Below, in pieces: positions 25,485 to 35,735 of a stretch of 64,000 nt of DNA (position 1 is its first letter; each line of letters opens with the position of its first letter). The notes beneath the pieces are model-generated. The model was not told the origin of the DNA. It did no database searches and saw only the letters and a program-made list of their open reading frames with translations. The stretch is from Chitinophaga cymbidii (GTDB lineage Bacteria > Bacteroidota > Bacteroidia > Chitinophagales > Chitinophagaceae), in assembly GCF_007992715.1 (NCBI RefSeq), contig NZ_BKAU01000006.1:124001-188000 (forward strand), in the 5' to 3' direction. Position numbers and translations under genes: made by a program.

Positions 25485-26738
25485 ATGCCTTACTTATTTA
25501 CCTCAGAGTCTGTTTCTGAGGGCCACCCTGATAAAGTTGCCGACCAGATCTCAGATGCTCTTATCGACAATTTCCTTGCATACGACATCTCTTCCAAAGT
25601 AGCCTGCGAAACGCTGGTGACCACCGGCCAGGTAGTACTGGCAGGCGAAGTAAAATCAGATGCTTACCTGGACGTACAGGACATTGCCCGTGAAGTGATC
25701 CGCCGGATCGGTTACACGAAGAGCGAATACATGTTCGAAGCAAATTCCTGCGGCATCCTCTCCGCGATTCACGAACAGTCCCCTGATATCAACCAGGGTG
25801 TTGAGCGTAAAAGCCCCGAGGAACAAGGCGCCGGCGACCAGGGCATGATGTTCGGCTATGCCACCCGCGAAACTGAAAACTATATGCCGCTGGCGCTGGA
25901 CCTGGCACACAAGCTCCTCATCGAGCTGGCCGCCCTCCGCCGCGAAAATAAAGAGATCACCTACCTGCGCCCCGATGCAAAATCCCAGGTAACGATCGAA
26001 TACAGTGATGACAACAAACCCGTGCGCATCGATACCATCGTGATCTCCACACAGCATGATGACTTTGCCGCGGATCAGCAGATGCTGGACAAGATCAAGC
26101 AGGACATGATCAACATCCTCATCCCGCGTGTAAAAGCGCAGTTGAAACCCGAGCTGCAAAGCCTCTTCACAGACAAGATCACTTATCATATCAACCCCAC
26201 CGGCAAGTTCGTGATCGGCGGTCCCCATGGCGATACCGGCCTCACCGGCCGCAAGATCATCGTGGATACCTACGGCGGCAAAGGCGCTCACGGTGGTGGT
26301 GCATTCTCCGGTAAAGATCCTTCCAAGGTAGACCGCTCCGCAGCATACGCTACCCGCCACATCGCCAAGAACCTGGTAGCAGCCGGCGTTTGCGACGAAG
26401 TGCTGGTACAGGTTTCCTACGCCATTGGTGTAGCAAAACCCTGCGGCGTGTTCGTAGACACTTACGGCACCGCTAAAGTGAAGCTGAACGACGGCGAGAT
26501 CGCCCGGAAAGTGGAAGAGATCTTCGACCTGCGCCCTTACGCCATCGAGCAACGCCTGAAACTGCGTAACCCGATGTACAGCGAAACCGCTGCTTACGGG
26601 CACATGGGCCGCGAGAATAAGGTAGTGACGAAGGTGTTCAACGCCGGTAAGAAAACGGAGAAGAAAGTGGAAGTGGAGCTGTTCACCTGGGAGAAGCTGG
26701 ATTATGTGGAGAAGGTGAAGCAGGCGTTTGGACTGTAA
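25485..26738 (+). CDS. metK: S-adenosylmethionine synthetase
   Basis: 417 residues. MetK makes SAM from methionine and ATP. Signature motifs are present: SEGHPDKVADQISDA at residues 11-25, GAGDQGMMFGYA near 117-128 and GGPHGDTGLTGRKI near 246-259, with the glycine-rich GGGAFSGKDPSKVDRSAAY loop next. Length is slightly above E. coli MetK (384), as is usual for Bacteroidota. A strong terminator follows. Confidence 0.97.
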   Translation: MPYLFTSESVSEGHPDKVADQISDALIDNFLAYDISSKVACETLVTTGQVVLAGEVKSDAYLDVQDIAREVIRRIGYTKSEYMFEANSCGILSAIHEQSPDINQGVERKSPEEQGAGDQGMMFGYATRETENYMPLALDLAHKLLIELAALRRENKEITYLRPDAKSQVTIEYSDDNKPVRIDTIVISTQHDDFAADQQMLDKIKQDMINILIPRVKAQLKPELQSLFTDKITYHINPTGKFVIGGPHGDTGLTGRKIIVDTYGGKGAHGGGAFSGKDPSKVDRSAAYATRHIAKNLVAAGVCDEVLVQVSYAIGVAKPCGVFVDTYGTAKVKLNDGEIARKVEEIFDLRPYAIEQRLKLRNPMYSETAAYGHMGRENKVVTKVFNAGKKTEKKVEVELFTWEKLDYVEKVKQAFGL

Positions 26739-26757
26739 TATAACGTTGATATATAAG

Positions 26758-26794
26758 AAGGGAGCGTATCAAATGTGATACGCTCCCTTTTTTT
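26758..26794 (+). terminator. Intrinsic terminator of metK
   Basis: AAGGGAGCGTATCA (26758-26771) and TGATACGCTCCCTT (26776-26789) form a perfect 14-bp stem with loop AATG, followed by T up to 26794. Confidence 0.9.
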
Positions 26795-26800
26795 ATGAAG

Positions 26801-28498
<1,698 letters not shown>

Positions 28499-28523
28499 GT
28501 ACGATCGTTAACATTGACAATTT

Positions 28524-28557
28524 AAAAAAAATCCGGTCATGCAGACCGGATTTTTTT
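28524..28557 (-). terminator. Intrinsic terminator of the 2248-aa surface protein gene
   Basis: ATCCGGTC (28531-28538) pairs with GACCGGAT (28544-28551), extended by A7/T7 tracts on both sides. On the reverse strand it follows the stop at 28580 by about 20 bases and ends in a T run. Confidence 0.85.
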
Positions 28558-28579
28558 CTGTGGGTATCTTTTAAAAAGA

Positions 28580-31500
28580 TCAGTTAGTACGGATAAGCTT
28601 CACTGTTTTTGCAGGTTTGCCGTCAATTGTGACTTGCAGCAGGTAGATACCCTTGCCGGTGCCGGCTGGAGCATCTATCCTTTGCTGGTAGTAACCCTGT
28701 GGCAGATTGCCGAGGTCTTTAACCAGCACGAGGCGTCCGCTGATGTCAAACATGTTTACCACAATCTTGCCGGCCTGGCCGAGGTGCATAGACAGATTGA
28801 AGAAGGAACTGAACGGATTCGGGAATACTTTTTCAACCGTAACGCCTGGTTCAGGAGTAGCGGCAGCGTGATCCTCTTTCACATTCATATCTGATATTAC
28901 AAGCGCCTGCTGCTCCTGTCCGCCTCTCGTGCGGGCGATCAGACCGTTAGGTCCTGCTGTAACTTCCCTCGGGTAGCTCTTGATTACAAGGGCGTTCAGG
29001 TATCCGTAAGTTGCCTGCGCGTAGAGCGTTAATAACAACTCGCCATTTTCATCGGGAACAAGGTTCTCGATTGTAGCTGTGTTTGTAGAGTTGTTATTGG
29101 CATCAAGTGTTGTTGACTTCCCGCCTATGAGGTAATGCGTGATCCTTGATCCGCCACCGTTACGGCTTGCCATAAAAGTGAAGGAGTATTCTTTGGATTG
29201 ATCAAGGCCATAGAACCTCATCCGGGCTGTATCACCTGTTTCCACGTAGTAGGATTCCGCTAAAACCAGGTCCGGGAAAACGCCGGAGTTGTTTCCTGTC
29301 TGTACGCCCGCCGGATTTGTTCCGGTGAAGCCCTGTTCAATTGTCCATGAGAAGCTTACAGGAGAACCTGTTGCATCCAGCGGATTCGTCATCGTCTGTC
29401 CTTCATATGGCAGGGTGTTGGTATTGTTCCACGGTGAAGGGGCAGGGTTGGCTGTATTGAAATTGAAGTATGCCGCATATGCCAGCGTACCGCCGGAAGC
29501 AATATTGCTGTAGTCGGAATACAACGTATCTGCAACAGCCCTTACCTTGTAATAGTAGATGGTATTGCTGGAAAGACCAGCATCCGTATACGTTGTTGTA
29601 TTGGCTGCCACCGTCTGTATAAGCGCATAGGTGCCGTTGCGGGAAGCGGAACGATAGATCTCGTAGCCTGTTTCGTTGCTTGCCTTGTCGGCCCATGTCA
29701 GTTTAAGGCTTGTCTGTGCATTGCCTGATATGGAAAGGTTGTCTGGTGACAACGGAATTCCGTTATCGATATAAGACTGGATGACCATTGCATTCAGGTA
29801 AGCATAGGTAGAGCCAGATGCACGTACTATGCTGAATTCTATATTGCCGCTTCCATCCGGACTGATGCCATTAAGCTGTACAGTATTGGATGTGTTGCTT
29901 GCAGCGTTTAGCGTTACGGATTGAGCACCAACACTATAGGTGGTATTCCTGTTATCAGCTACCTGTCCGCGGCTGCCAAAGAATACAAGGTTGTATTTAT
30001 AGGCCGCGTTCAGATTGCTGATCCTGATCCTCTTTGAGGTGGCGGTCTGATCGTAGAACGCAGTGCGCATCACGTCATCGGGGAATACACCGGTATTGTC
30101 TCCCGTTACGGCACCAAATTCATTGTCTCCTGTCATTGCGTCAACGATCGTGATCGTAGCACCGGTGGAGTTACCCAGGCCATCCTTGAGATTAGAGATA
30201 TTTGCACCCGCGCTGGGCAAGCTGTTGAAGCTGTTCCATGGAGTTGCCACCGGGTATGTTCTGTTGAAGTTCACATAAATAGCAGTCATGTTCTTGTCTG
30301 CTACCTGTACAGAGAACGTGCGGTCGCTTTGTAAGCCATTGTTATCCGAAGCGGTAACTGTAATGTCAAACTTGCCGGTGTGGCTGCTTCCGGGAGACAG
30401 TGTTAATGTTCCGGTACCATCGCCATTATCATGCAGCACGGCAAAAGATGGAAGATTGCTGGCCGTTAATGTAATGACATCTGATGTGTCATCGGTCGCT
30501 GAAAGCTGGATAGTGACCACGCTGTCCGTCTTCATGCTTACATCTGCGATAGCATTCAGCAGCGGTGCTCTGTTCGGGAGTGTTGTGCTGATGGTATCTG
30601 ACAGGCTGGACCCGCTGGTATTGAAGGTCTCAATAAAATATCGATAAGTGGTGTTGCCGGTCACGTCCGCATCAGTATATACTGTATCATTAGCGTTAAC
30701 GGTGGCGAGCAGGGAGAATTCGCTCGCAGCCGCGCTGCGGAAAATACGGTATCCGTCTTCGTTAAACGCCCTGTCGGTCCAGCTAAGCTTCACACCGGCC
30801 GGCAGCACGCTGGCATGCAGGTCCCCGGCTTTGGCAGGCGCTTTTCCGTCATAGTACGTTGCCTGGATCACTACGCTGGCGAGGTATGCATATTCTGTAA
30901 CAGGCGCCAGTTCCATTTTGATTTCGCCATTGGCATTGGCCCTGATGTTGTGCAGGGTTACCGTTGTGCTTTGGTTGTTGGAAGTATTGAGCGTTGCGGA
31001 AGCGGTATCATTCAGCCGGTAAATAGAAAGGCGGTTATCTCCAATTCCGTTACGGCTTCCGAAGAACGTAAAGGTATACTGGTAATTCGTATCCACGCCG
31101 GACAGCTTCATTACCTGTATGGCATTCTGTGTAAACCAGTTGCTGGCGGTCACCACGTCAGGGTAAATGCCCGAATTGTTACCGGTAGAATATCCGAAGT
31201 TATTGGTATTATAGGTATTGTTGATATTCTGCCATGGCGTTTCAATGCTGAGCGACATGCCCGTATTCTGGTTCTGCACGTCCAGCAGGTTTGCAAAAAC
31301 ATCTCCCTGTACCGGTTTCTTGTTCAGATTGTTCCATTGGGCGGCTGACTGCCATGCAGCTTCGTTAAAGTTGATCTGCAACTTGAAATTCGGGTCAACA
31401 TCCGTCACATTTAATGCGAACGTTTTAGCGTCTTCACCACCTTTTCCGTCATCTACCTTTACGGTCACATTGTAAACGCCGTTATCCGTATAACCGGGAG

Positions 31501-34500
31501 CCAGGCTGATATATGCGGTATTGCCGTCAGATACGAGTGTTGCGAAGGCCGGCAGGCCGGTAGCAGTCCATGTAATGATGTCGCCGGCATTCTGGTCGGT
31601 AACGGTCATGTGGATGGTATCTGCGGTGTTTTCCGCCAGTGATATGCCGGAAACATTGCCGAGCACCGGCTGGAAGTTATCGTCCACCGTCAGTGTAAAC
31701 GATGTTGCGGCGCTGCCATTATGCCCGTCATTAGCGGTAACGGTGATACCTGCGTAGGTACCAAGGTTGGTGGTGCCAGGTGAGAAAGTAAATTTACCGG
31801 TACCATCGCCGTTGTCTGTAAAGGTCGCAAATGCCGGTACATTGGAAGCAGTGAGTGTGAGCGCATCACCGTCTTCATCGCTTGCGGACACCTGCACTTC
31901 CAGCGTTGTTTCATACCGCATGCCCCTGTTGTTCAATTCCACGATTTCCGGCGCGTTATTGCCTGCTGTGATGGCAACTTCATTGGAGTAAGCACTGTTT
32001 CCGCCTTCATTGGCAGCCCTTACCTTATAGTAATAAGTGATGTTGGCAGATACGGTGGAATCAATGAATACCGCGGTATCTCCAGCATTTGCCGGAAGCG
32101 ATTTTAATAATGCATAGGTTGTATTTACGGCAGTTGAGCGGTATACCTCATATGCTGTTTCGTTACCGGCATTGTCTGCCCACTTCATCCGGATAACGGA
32201 AGGAGAAAGCGCAGAACCTTCCAGAGCTGACGGCGCGGCCGGAGTTGTTGGAGCAGCAAGCGTTGTACCTTTTATGTAGGGGTTGAGCAGCGCGCTTGCA
32301 GGAATGACCTGCTTGGATATTCCAGGGCCTGCATACCTCGCGGCCAGGGAACGGCTGCCTGTTGCTTCAAAATAGGTAACGATCAGTTTGTGATAACCTG
32401 CTGTCAGATTGCGCGTACCTGATTTTTCAACTGATCCGCTCAGGTGGTCATTGCTTACCACCAGCTCGTTGTTTGTAAATCCATCGATGTAGAGCTTGCT
32501 GCCTGCATCTGAAGTGGTGTAGAAAGTATAGTTGCCGGCTGTTGGCAGATAGATCCAGCCTTCGAATTTCATCGCGAACTGGGTATTGCGGTCTCTCGGC
32601 GTAATATCAACCGTGGCAACAGTACCGGATTTCTTCGGCGTGATAGCGTTGAAATCAGGCAGCGATGTATAGCTGGTCGCTTCGTAGTAATCATACTTCA
32701 ACCCGTCATATTCCGTAAGTGCAAAACCGGAATTGCCATAATTGTTGATGGCCCGTACGCGGTAATAATAAGTAGTCTGCGGGTTTAAAGCACTGTCGGT
32801 AAAGCTGGCCGTGTTGGCGCCAACAGTAGCAACGATGCTGTATGCACCATTTGAAGTGGCGGAGCGATATACCTCAAAGCCAGACTCATTGCTGCTGTTA
32901 TCTGTCCAGGATACATTGAGCTTGTTATGCGATACTGCCTGAACATTGATGGCGGTCGGAGCAACAGGAGCTGTATCCGGCAGCGTAATGGTATCCACAA
33001 AGTACTGTGCGGGGATCAGCTGGCGATTGGTAACACCATGAGCAGTGTTCTTCCAGTATACCTGCATGTTCTCTCCACCCGTAGCTTCAAAGTAGGTAAT
33101 GGCGATCGGGTGAGCGCCGGCTGTCAGGTGAATAGTGCCTTCGCGGTACTGGTTGCCGTGCGCACCGTCGTTGTTCACCACAGCGGTGGCGGTATGGCTG
33201 TATTGACCAATGTACAGCTTGCTGCCGTCATCGGAGTAAGTTTCAAATGTGTAGTTCCCGGTTACTGGAATGTTGATGTATCCTTCCCACAGGAATGCAA
33301 AGCGGTCGTTTTGCGTCCGCACGCTGATGTCAGCGGTCGGCGTGTTGCCTGTTTTAACAGGTGTTAACGTATTGAAGTCGGGCAATGTGCTCCAGGTACC
33401 GGTATAGAATTTATAATTCAGGCCACTGTTCACAGTGGCGGCGCTTACCTGGTTGCTGGCGATGGAAGTATTGCCGGTAGCGTCTTTTGCTTTTACCACA
33501 AAAGAATATACCTGCCTGTAGTTGAGGCTTGCGGCGAGGAAAGATGTCTGATCGCCATTGATGGTATATGCACGGATGCCGTTGATATAGATTTCGTATT
33601 TGTCAACACCCACTTCGTCGTAAGAAGCCGTCCATGACAGGGCTACAGTATTTCTGCTAACGCCTGTTATCGTCAGGTTGCCGGGCGCGGTAGGAGGGGT
33701 ACCATCTGCAAGCGTGGTAGCTGTTACTGCCGCGCCAACAGTGGCGGCGCCATTGTTGTTCACAGGCCGCACCTTATAATAATATGCAGTGTTGGCGCTG
33801 AGGCCGTTGTCAGTATAGGTCAGCACATCGGCATTTACTTTCGCGATGAGCTTGTAACCGCTTTCAGCTGCATTGGAACGATAAACTTCAAAGAACGTTT
33901 CATTGTTCGCCGGATTGGGTTTGTCACTCCAGTTCAGCACTATTTGTGTTCTGCCCATTGTAGTGGCAATAAGGCTGGTCAGCGCATCAGGTCCGTTTGC
34001 GCCGCTCGCGTCAATTACCTTGAACGGAGCGGAGAAGTCGCTGGAGCAGCCGAATTGTTCCGTAACTTTTACCACATAATCACCGGGCTGGCGAACGGTC
34101 AGCTTGTTAGTGGTGCTAAGGGTGGCGGGATCGCTCGTTTTCTTCCAGAGGTAAGAAGAATAACCCGTCGGAATTTCAAGCACTACGCTATCGGAACCTG
34201 CAGGGGTGGGCAGCACATTACTCATGAGACCGGAAACAGCGATATCCGGACTTACAGTCGGATCTTTCAGCTTGATCACAACAGGTGTGTGTGACCAGTC
34301 GGACCATACCGTGCCATTGTAAATGCGCGCGTCATAACTACCGAAGCTCGTAGCGGTATATGTATTGGAGGTAGCACCGGAAATGATTTCGCCGTCTTTT
34401 CTCCATTCATATTGATTGAATCCTGCGGTCAGGCCCAATGTAACATTCACCGGGTCGCCGGGGCAAAATTCAGTTCTGCCGAATAAAGGCCAGGGATTGG

Positions 34501-35326
34501 ATTTATAGGCCCGCATGGCAAAGGGAAAGAAGTCGGATTCTCCCCATGCAAGTCCCCATACGCCGTGACCCTGACCGGGATAAATGGTCAGCTTGATATT
34601 GGCGCCTGCATTTACTGCATTGTCATAGACACCTTGTGCGATCGCCGGCGCAGGATTGGGATCGGAGCCGCCCTGGAACCACCATATAGGCGTATATTTC
34701 CAGGTATTGATGGAATTGGTCAAATTACCATTCGCAGCGCTGATAGGACCTAAAGCTGCTACCAGCTTTGGCTTGGTTACCATGAAGTCCCAGGTTGCCG
34801 TACCACCGGCAGATAACCCTTCCGCAATGATGTGGTAAGGGTCAACATTCAGCTGGGGCCTGAAAAAGTTATTGATCAGTTCGTCGATAGCGTTGGAAAA
34901 AGAAGGGCCGAAATAGCCGGAAGTATTCTGGGGATAAAAAAGAAATCCGTCAAAGCTGCCATTATCCACCTTGTTCATATGTGTCTGCCCGCCGTGATAC
35001 AGCTGGTATTCGTTGTCATACTTGGAACCCTTTTCACCCAGACCATGGAAAAAAATGATCATGGGGTACTTTTTATTGGGATCATAGTTGGCCGGCCATT
35101 TCAGGCGGAACTGCATACCCTTGTAAATGTATGCCTTGTAGGAGCTCGTGTTCCAGTTAACCCGGTTGGTCTTCACCCATTTCCCTATCTGCCCGTAAAC
35201 AGGCTCTGTGGGAGGGGCGGCGGGATTGTAAACCACAACGGGATCATTCGGATCCAATACCTGTGCCCAGGCCGTGTGCACGCTGAGCAGAAGGAACAAT
35301 TTAAGTAATAGGTAGAATTGTTTCAT
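28580..35326 (-). CDS. Giant secreted esterase with FN3, PA14 and Ig-like modules and a T9SS sorting tail
   Basis: 2248 residues from the ATG at 35326 (an upstream TTG is less likely). Signal peptide MKQFYLLLKLFLLLSVHTAWA. Domains in order: alpha/beta-hydrolase of the PHB-depolymerase/feruloyl-esterase type (about 45-275) with nucleophile Ser172 in EGLSAGG, probable Asp222 and His254 (GQGHGVW); Ig-like domains (285-440); FN3; PA14 (about 635-785); FN3; PA14 (875-1020); FN3; two cadherin/Ig-like repeats (1125-1310); a roughly 170-residue module repeated three times (about 1313-1493, 1681-1853, 1950-2120) alternating with FN3; and a Por/T9SS C-terminal sorting domain (FPNPFSSFFNLSM to the end). 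It should be displayed on or released from the cell surface, perhaps deacylating and binding polysaccharide. Confidence 0.87.
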   Translation of the reverse strand: MKQFYLLLKLFLLLSVHTAWAQVLDPNDPVVVYNPAAPPTEPVYGQIGKWVKTNRVNWNTSSYKAYIYKGMQFRLKWPANYDPNKKYPMIIFFHGLGEKGSKYDNEYQLYHGGQTHMNKVDNGSFDGFLFYPQNTSGYFGPSFSNAIDELINNFFRPQLNVDPYHIIAEGLSAGGTATWDFMVTKPKLVAALGPISAANGNLTNSINTWKYTPIWWFQGGSDPNPAPAIAQGVYDNAVNAGANIKLTIYPGQGHGVWGLAWGESDFFPFAMRAYKSNPWPLFGRTEFCPGDPVNVTLGLTAGFNQYEWRKDGEIISGATSNTYTATSFGSYDARIYNGTVWSDWSHTPVVIKLKDPTVSPDIAVSGLMSNVLPTPAGSDSVVLEIPTGYSSYLWKKTSDPATLSTTNKLTVRQPGDYVVKVTEQFGCSSDFSAPFKVIDASGANGPDALTSLIATTMGRTQIVLNWSDKPNPANNETFFEVYRSNAAESGYKLIAKVNADVLTYTDNGLSANTAYYYKVRPVNNNGAATVGAAVTATTLADGTPPTAPGNLTITGVSRNTVALSWTASYDEVGVDKYEIYINGIRAYTINGDQTSFLAASLNYRQVYSFVVKAKDATGNTSIASNQVSAATVNSGLNYKFYTGTWSTLPDFNTLTPVKTGNTPTADISVRTQNDRFAFLWEGYINIPVTGNYTFETYSDDGSKLYIGQYSHTATAVVNNDGAHGNQYREGTIHLTAGAHPIAITYFEATGGENMQVYWKNTAHGVTNRQLIPAQYFVDTITLPDTAPVAPTAINVQAVSHNKLNVSWTDNSSNESGFEVYRSATSNGAYSIVATVGANTASFTDSALNPQTTYYYRVRAINNYGNSGFALTEYDGLKYDYYEATSYTSLPDFNAITPKKSGTVATVDITPRDRNTQFAMKFEGWIYLPTAGNYTFYTTSDAGSKLYIDGFTNNELVVSNDHLSGSVEKSGTRNLTAGYHKLIVTYFEATGSRSLAARYAGPGISKQVIPASALLNPYIKGTTLAAPTTPAAPSALEGSALSPSVIRMKWADNAGNETAYEVYRSTAVNTTYALLKSLPANAGDTAVFIDSTVSANITYYYKVRAANEGGNSAYSNEVAITAGNNAPEIVELNNRGMRYETTLEVQVSASDEDGDALTLTASNVPAFATFTDNGDGTGKFTFSPGTTNLGTYAGITVTANDGHNGSAATSFTLTVDDNFQPVLGNVSGISLAENTADTIHMTVTDQNAGDIITWTATGLPAFATLVSDGNTAYISLAPGYTDNGVYNVTVKVDDGKGGEDAKTFALNVTDVDPNFKLQINFNEAAWQSAAQWNNLNKKPVQGDVFANLLDVQNQNTGMSLSIETPWQNINNTYNTNNFGYSTGNNSGIYPDVVTASNWFTQNAIQVMKLSGVDTNYQYTFTFFGSRNGIGDNRLSIYRLNDTASATLNTSNNQSTTVTLHNIRANANGEIKMELAPVTEYAYLASVVIQATYYDGKAPAKAGDLHASVLPAGVKLSWTDRAFNEDGYRIFRSAAASEFSLLATVNANDTVYTDADVTGNTTYRYFIETFNTSGSSLSDTISTTLPNRAPLLNAIADVSMKTDSVVTIQLSATDDTSDVITLTASNLPSFAVLHDNGDGTGTLTLSPGSSHTGKFDITVTASDNNGLQSDRTFSVQVADKNMTAIYVNFNRTYPVATPWNSFNSLPSAGANISNLKDGLGNSTGATITIVDAMTGDNEFGAVTGDNTGVFPDDVMRTAFYDQTATSKRIRISNLNAAYKYNLVFFGSRGQVADNRNTTYSVGAQSVTLNAASNTSNTVQLNGISPDGSGNIEFSIVRASGSTYAYLNAMVIQSYIDNGIPLSPDNLSISGNAQTSLKLTWADKASNETGYEIYRSASRNGTYALIQTVAANTTTYTDAGLSSNTIYYYKVRAVADTLYSDYSNIASGGTLAYAAYFNFNTANPAPSPWNNTNTLPYEGQTMTNPLDATGSPVSFSWTIEQGFTGTNPAGVQTGNNSGVFPDLVLAESYYVETGDTARMRFYGLDQSKEYSFTFMASRNGGGSRITHYLIGGKSTTLDANNNSTNTATIENLVPDENGELLLTLYAQATYGYLNALVIKSYPREVTAGPNGLIARTRGGQEQQALVISDMNVKEDHAAATPEPGVTVEKVFPNPFSSFFNLSMHLGQAGKIVVNMFDISGRLVLVKDLGNLPQGYYQQRIDAPAGTGKGIYLLQVTIDGKPAKTVKLIRTN

Positions 35327-35687
35327 ATATGTATGTATCAAGGTGTTCGGACATTCATAGCGTGACTTATATTGTCAAATGACAATAACGGCATGCTGAG
35401 CAAGTTTTACGTTGGATATACGTGGCTAAAAATATGCGGCTGATAGCCGAACAGCTTTGCAGAGGAGATGGTAAGGTGAGAGGTCCTTTTTAGGGACTAA
35501 AAACTAAATTCAGTGCAAATTAGAGAAAAATATTATGCTGGCATGAGAAATTTGGCAAATGGCGTTTTTTTGTTGGTGAATTGCAGTAAAACGGAGATAA
35601 GCGCTTTGACTGTATCGGTTTATTCATATGTTGAATAATAATAAATTATCATTGTTGTTCAACTAACTATAGAAAATTCGCATTTTC
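35327..35687. other. Control region of the 2248-aa protein gene
   Basis: About 360 AT-rich bases without a gene. It contains the palindrome at 35370-35387. No exact TAnnTTTG box was found on the reverse strand, so the promoter is not placed. Confidence 0.4.
35370..35387. promoter_or_regulatory. Candidate operator palindrome upstream of the 2248-aa protein gene
   Basis: TATTGTCA-aa-TGACAATA is an exact inverted repeat with 8-bp arms, centred about 53 bases before the ATG at 35326, a plausible position for a dimeric regulator. Confidence 0.4.
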
Positions 35688-35731
35688 AACATTTCAAAAT
35701 CGGGGGGAATACTCCCCGATTTTGAAATGTT
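35688..35731 (-). terminator. Intrinsic terminator of the SGNH/PKD protein gene
   Basis: AACATTTCAAAATCGGGG (35688-35705) and CCCCGATTTTGAAATGTT (35714-35731) form a perfect 18-bp stem with an 8-base loop, 5 bases after the stop at 35736 on the reverse strand. The symmetrical A/T-rich arms may help termination in both directions. Confidence 0.8.
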
Positions 35732-35735
35732 ATAA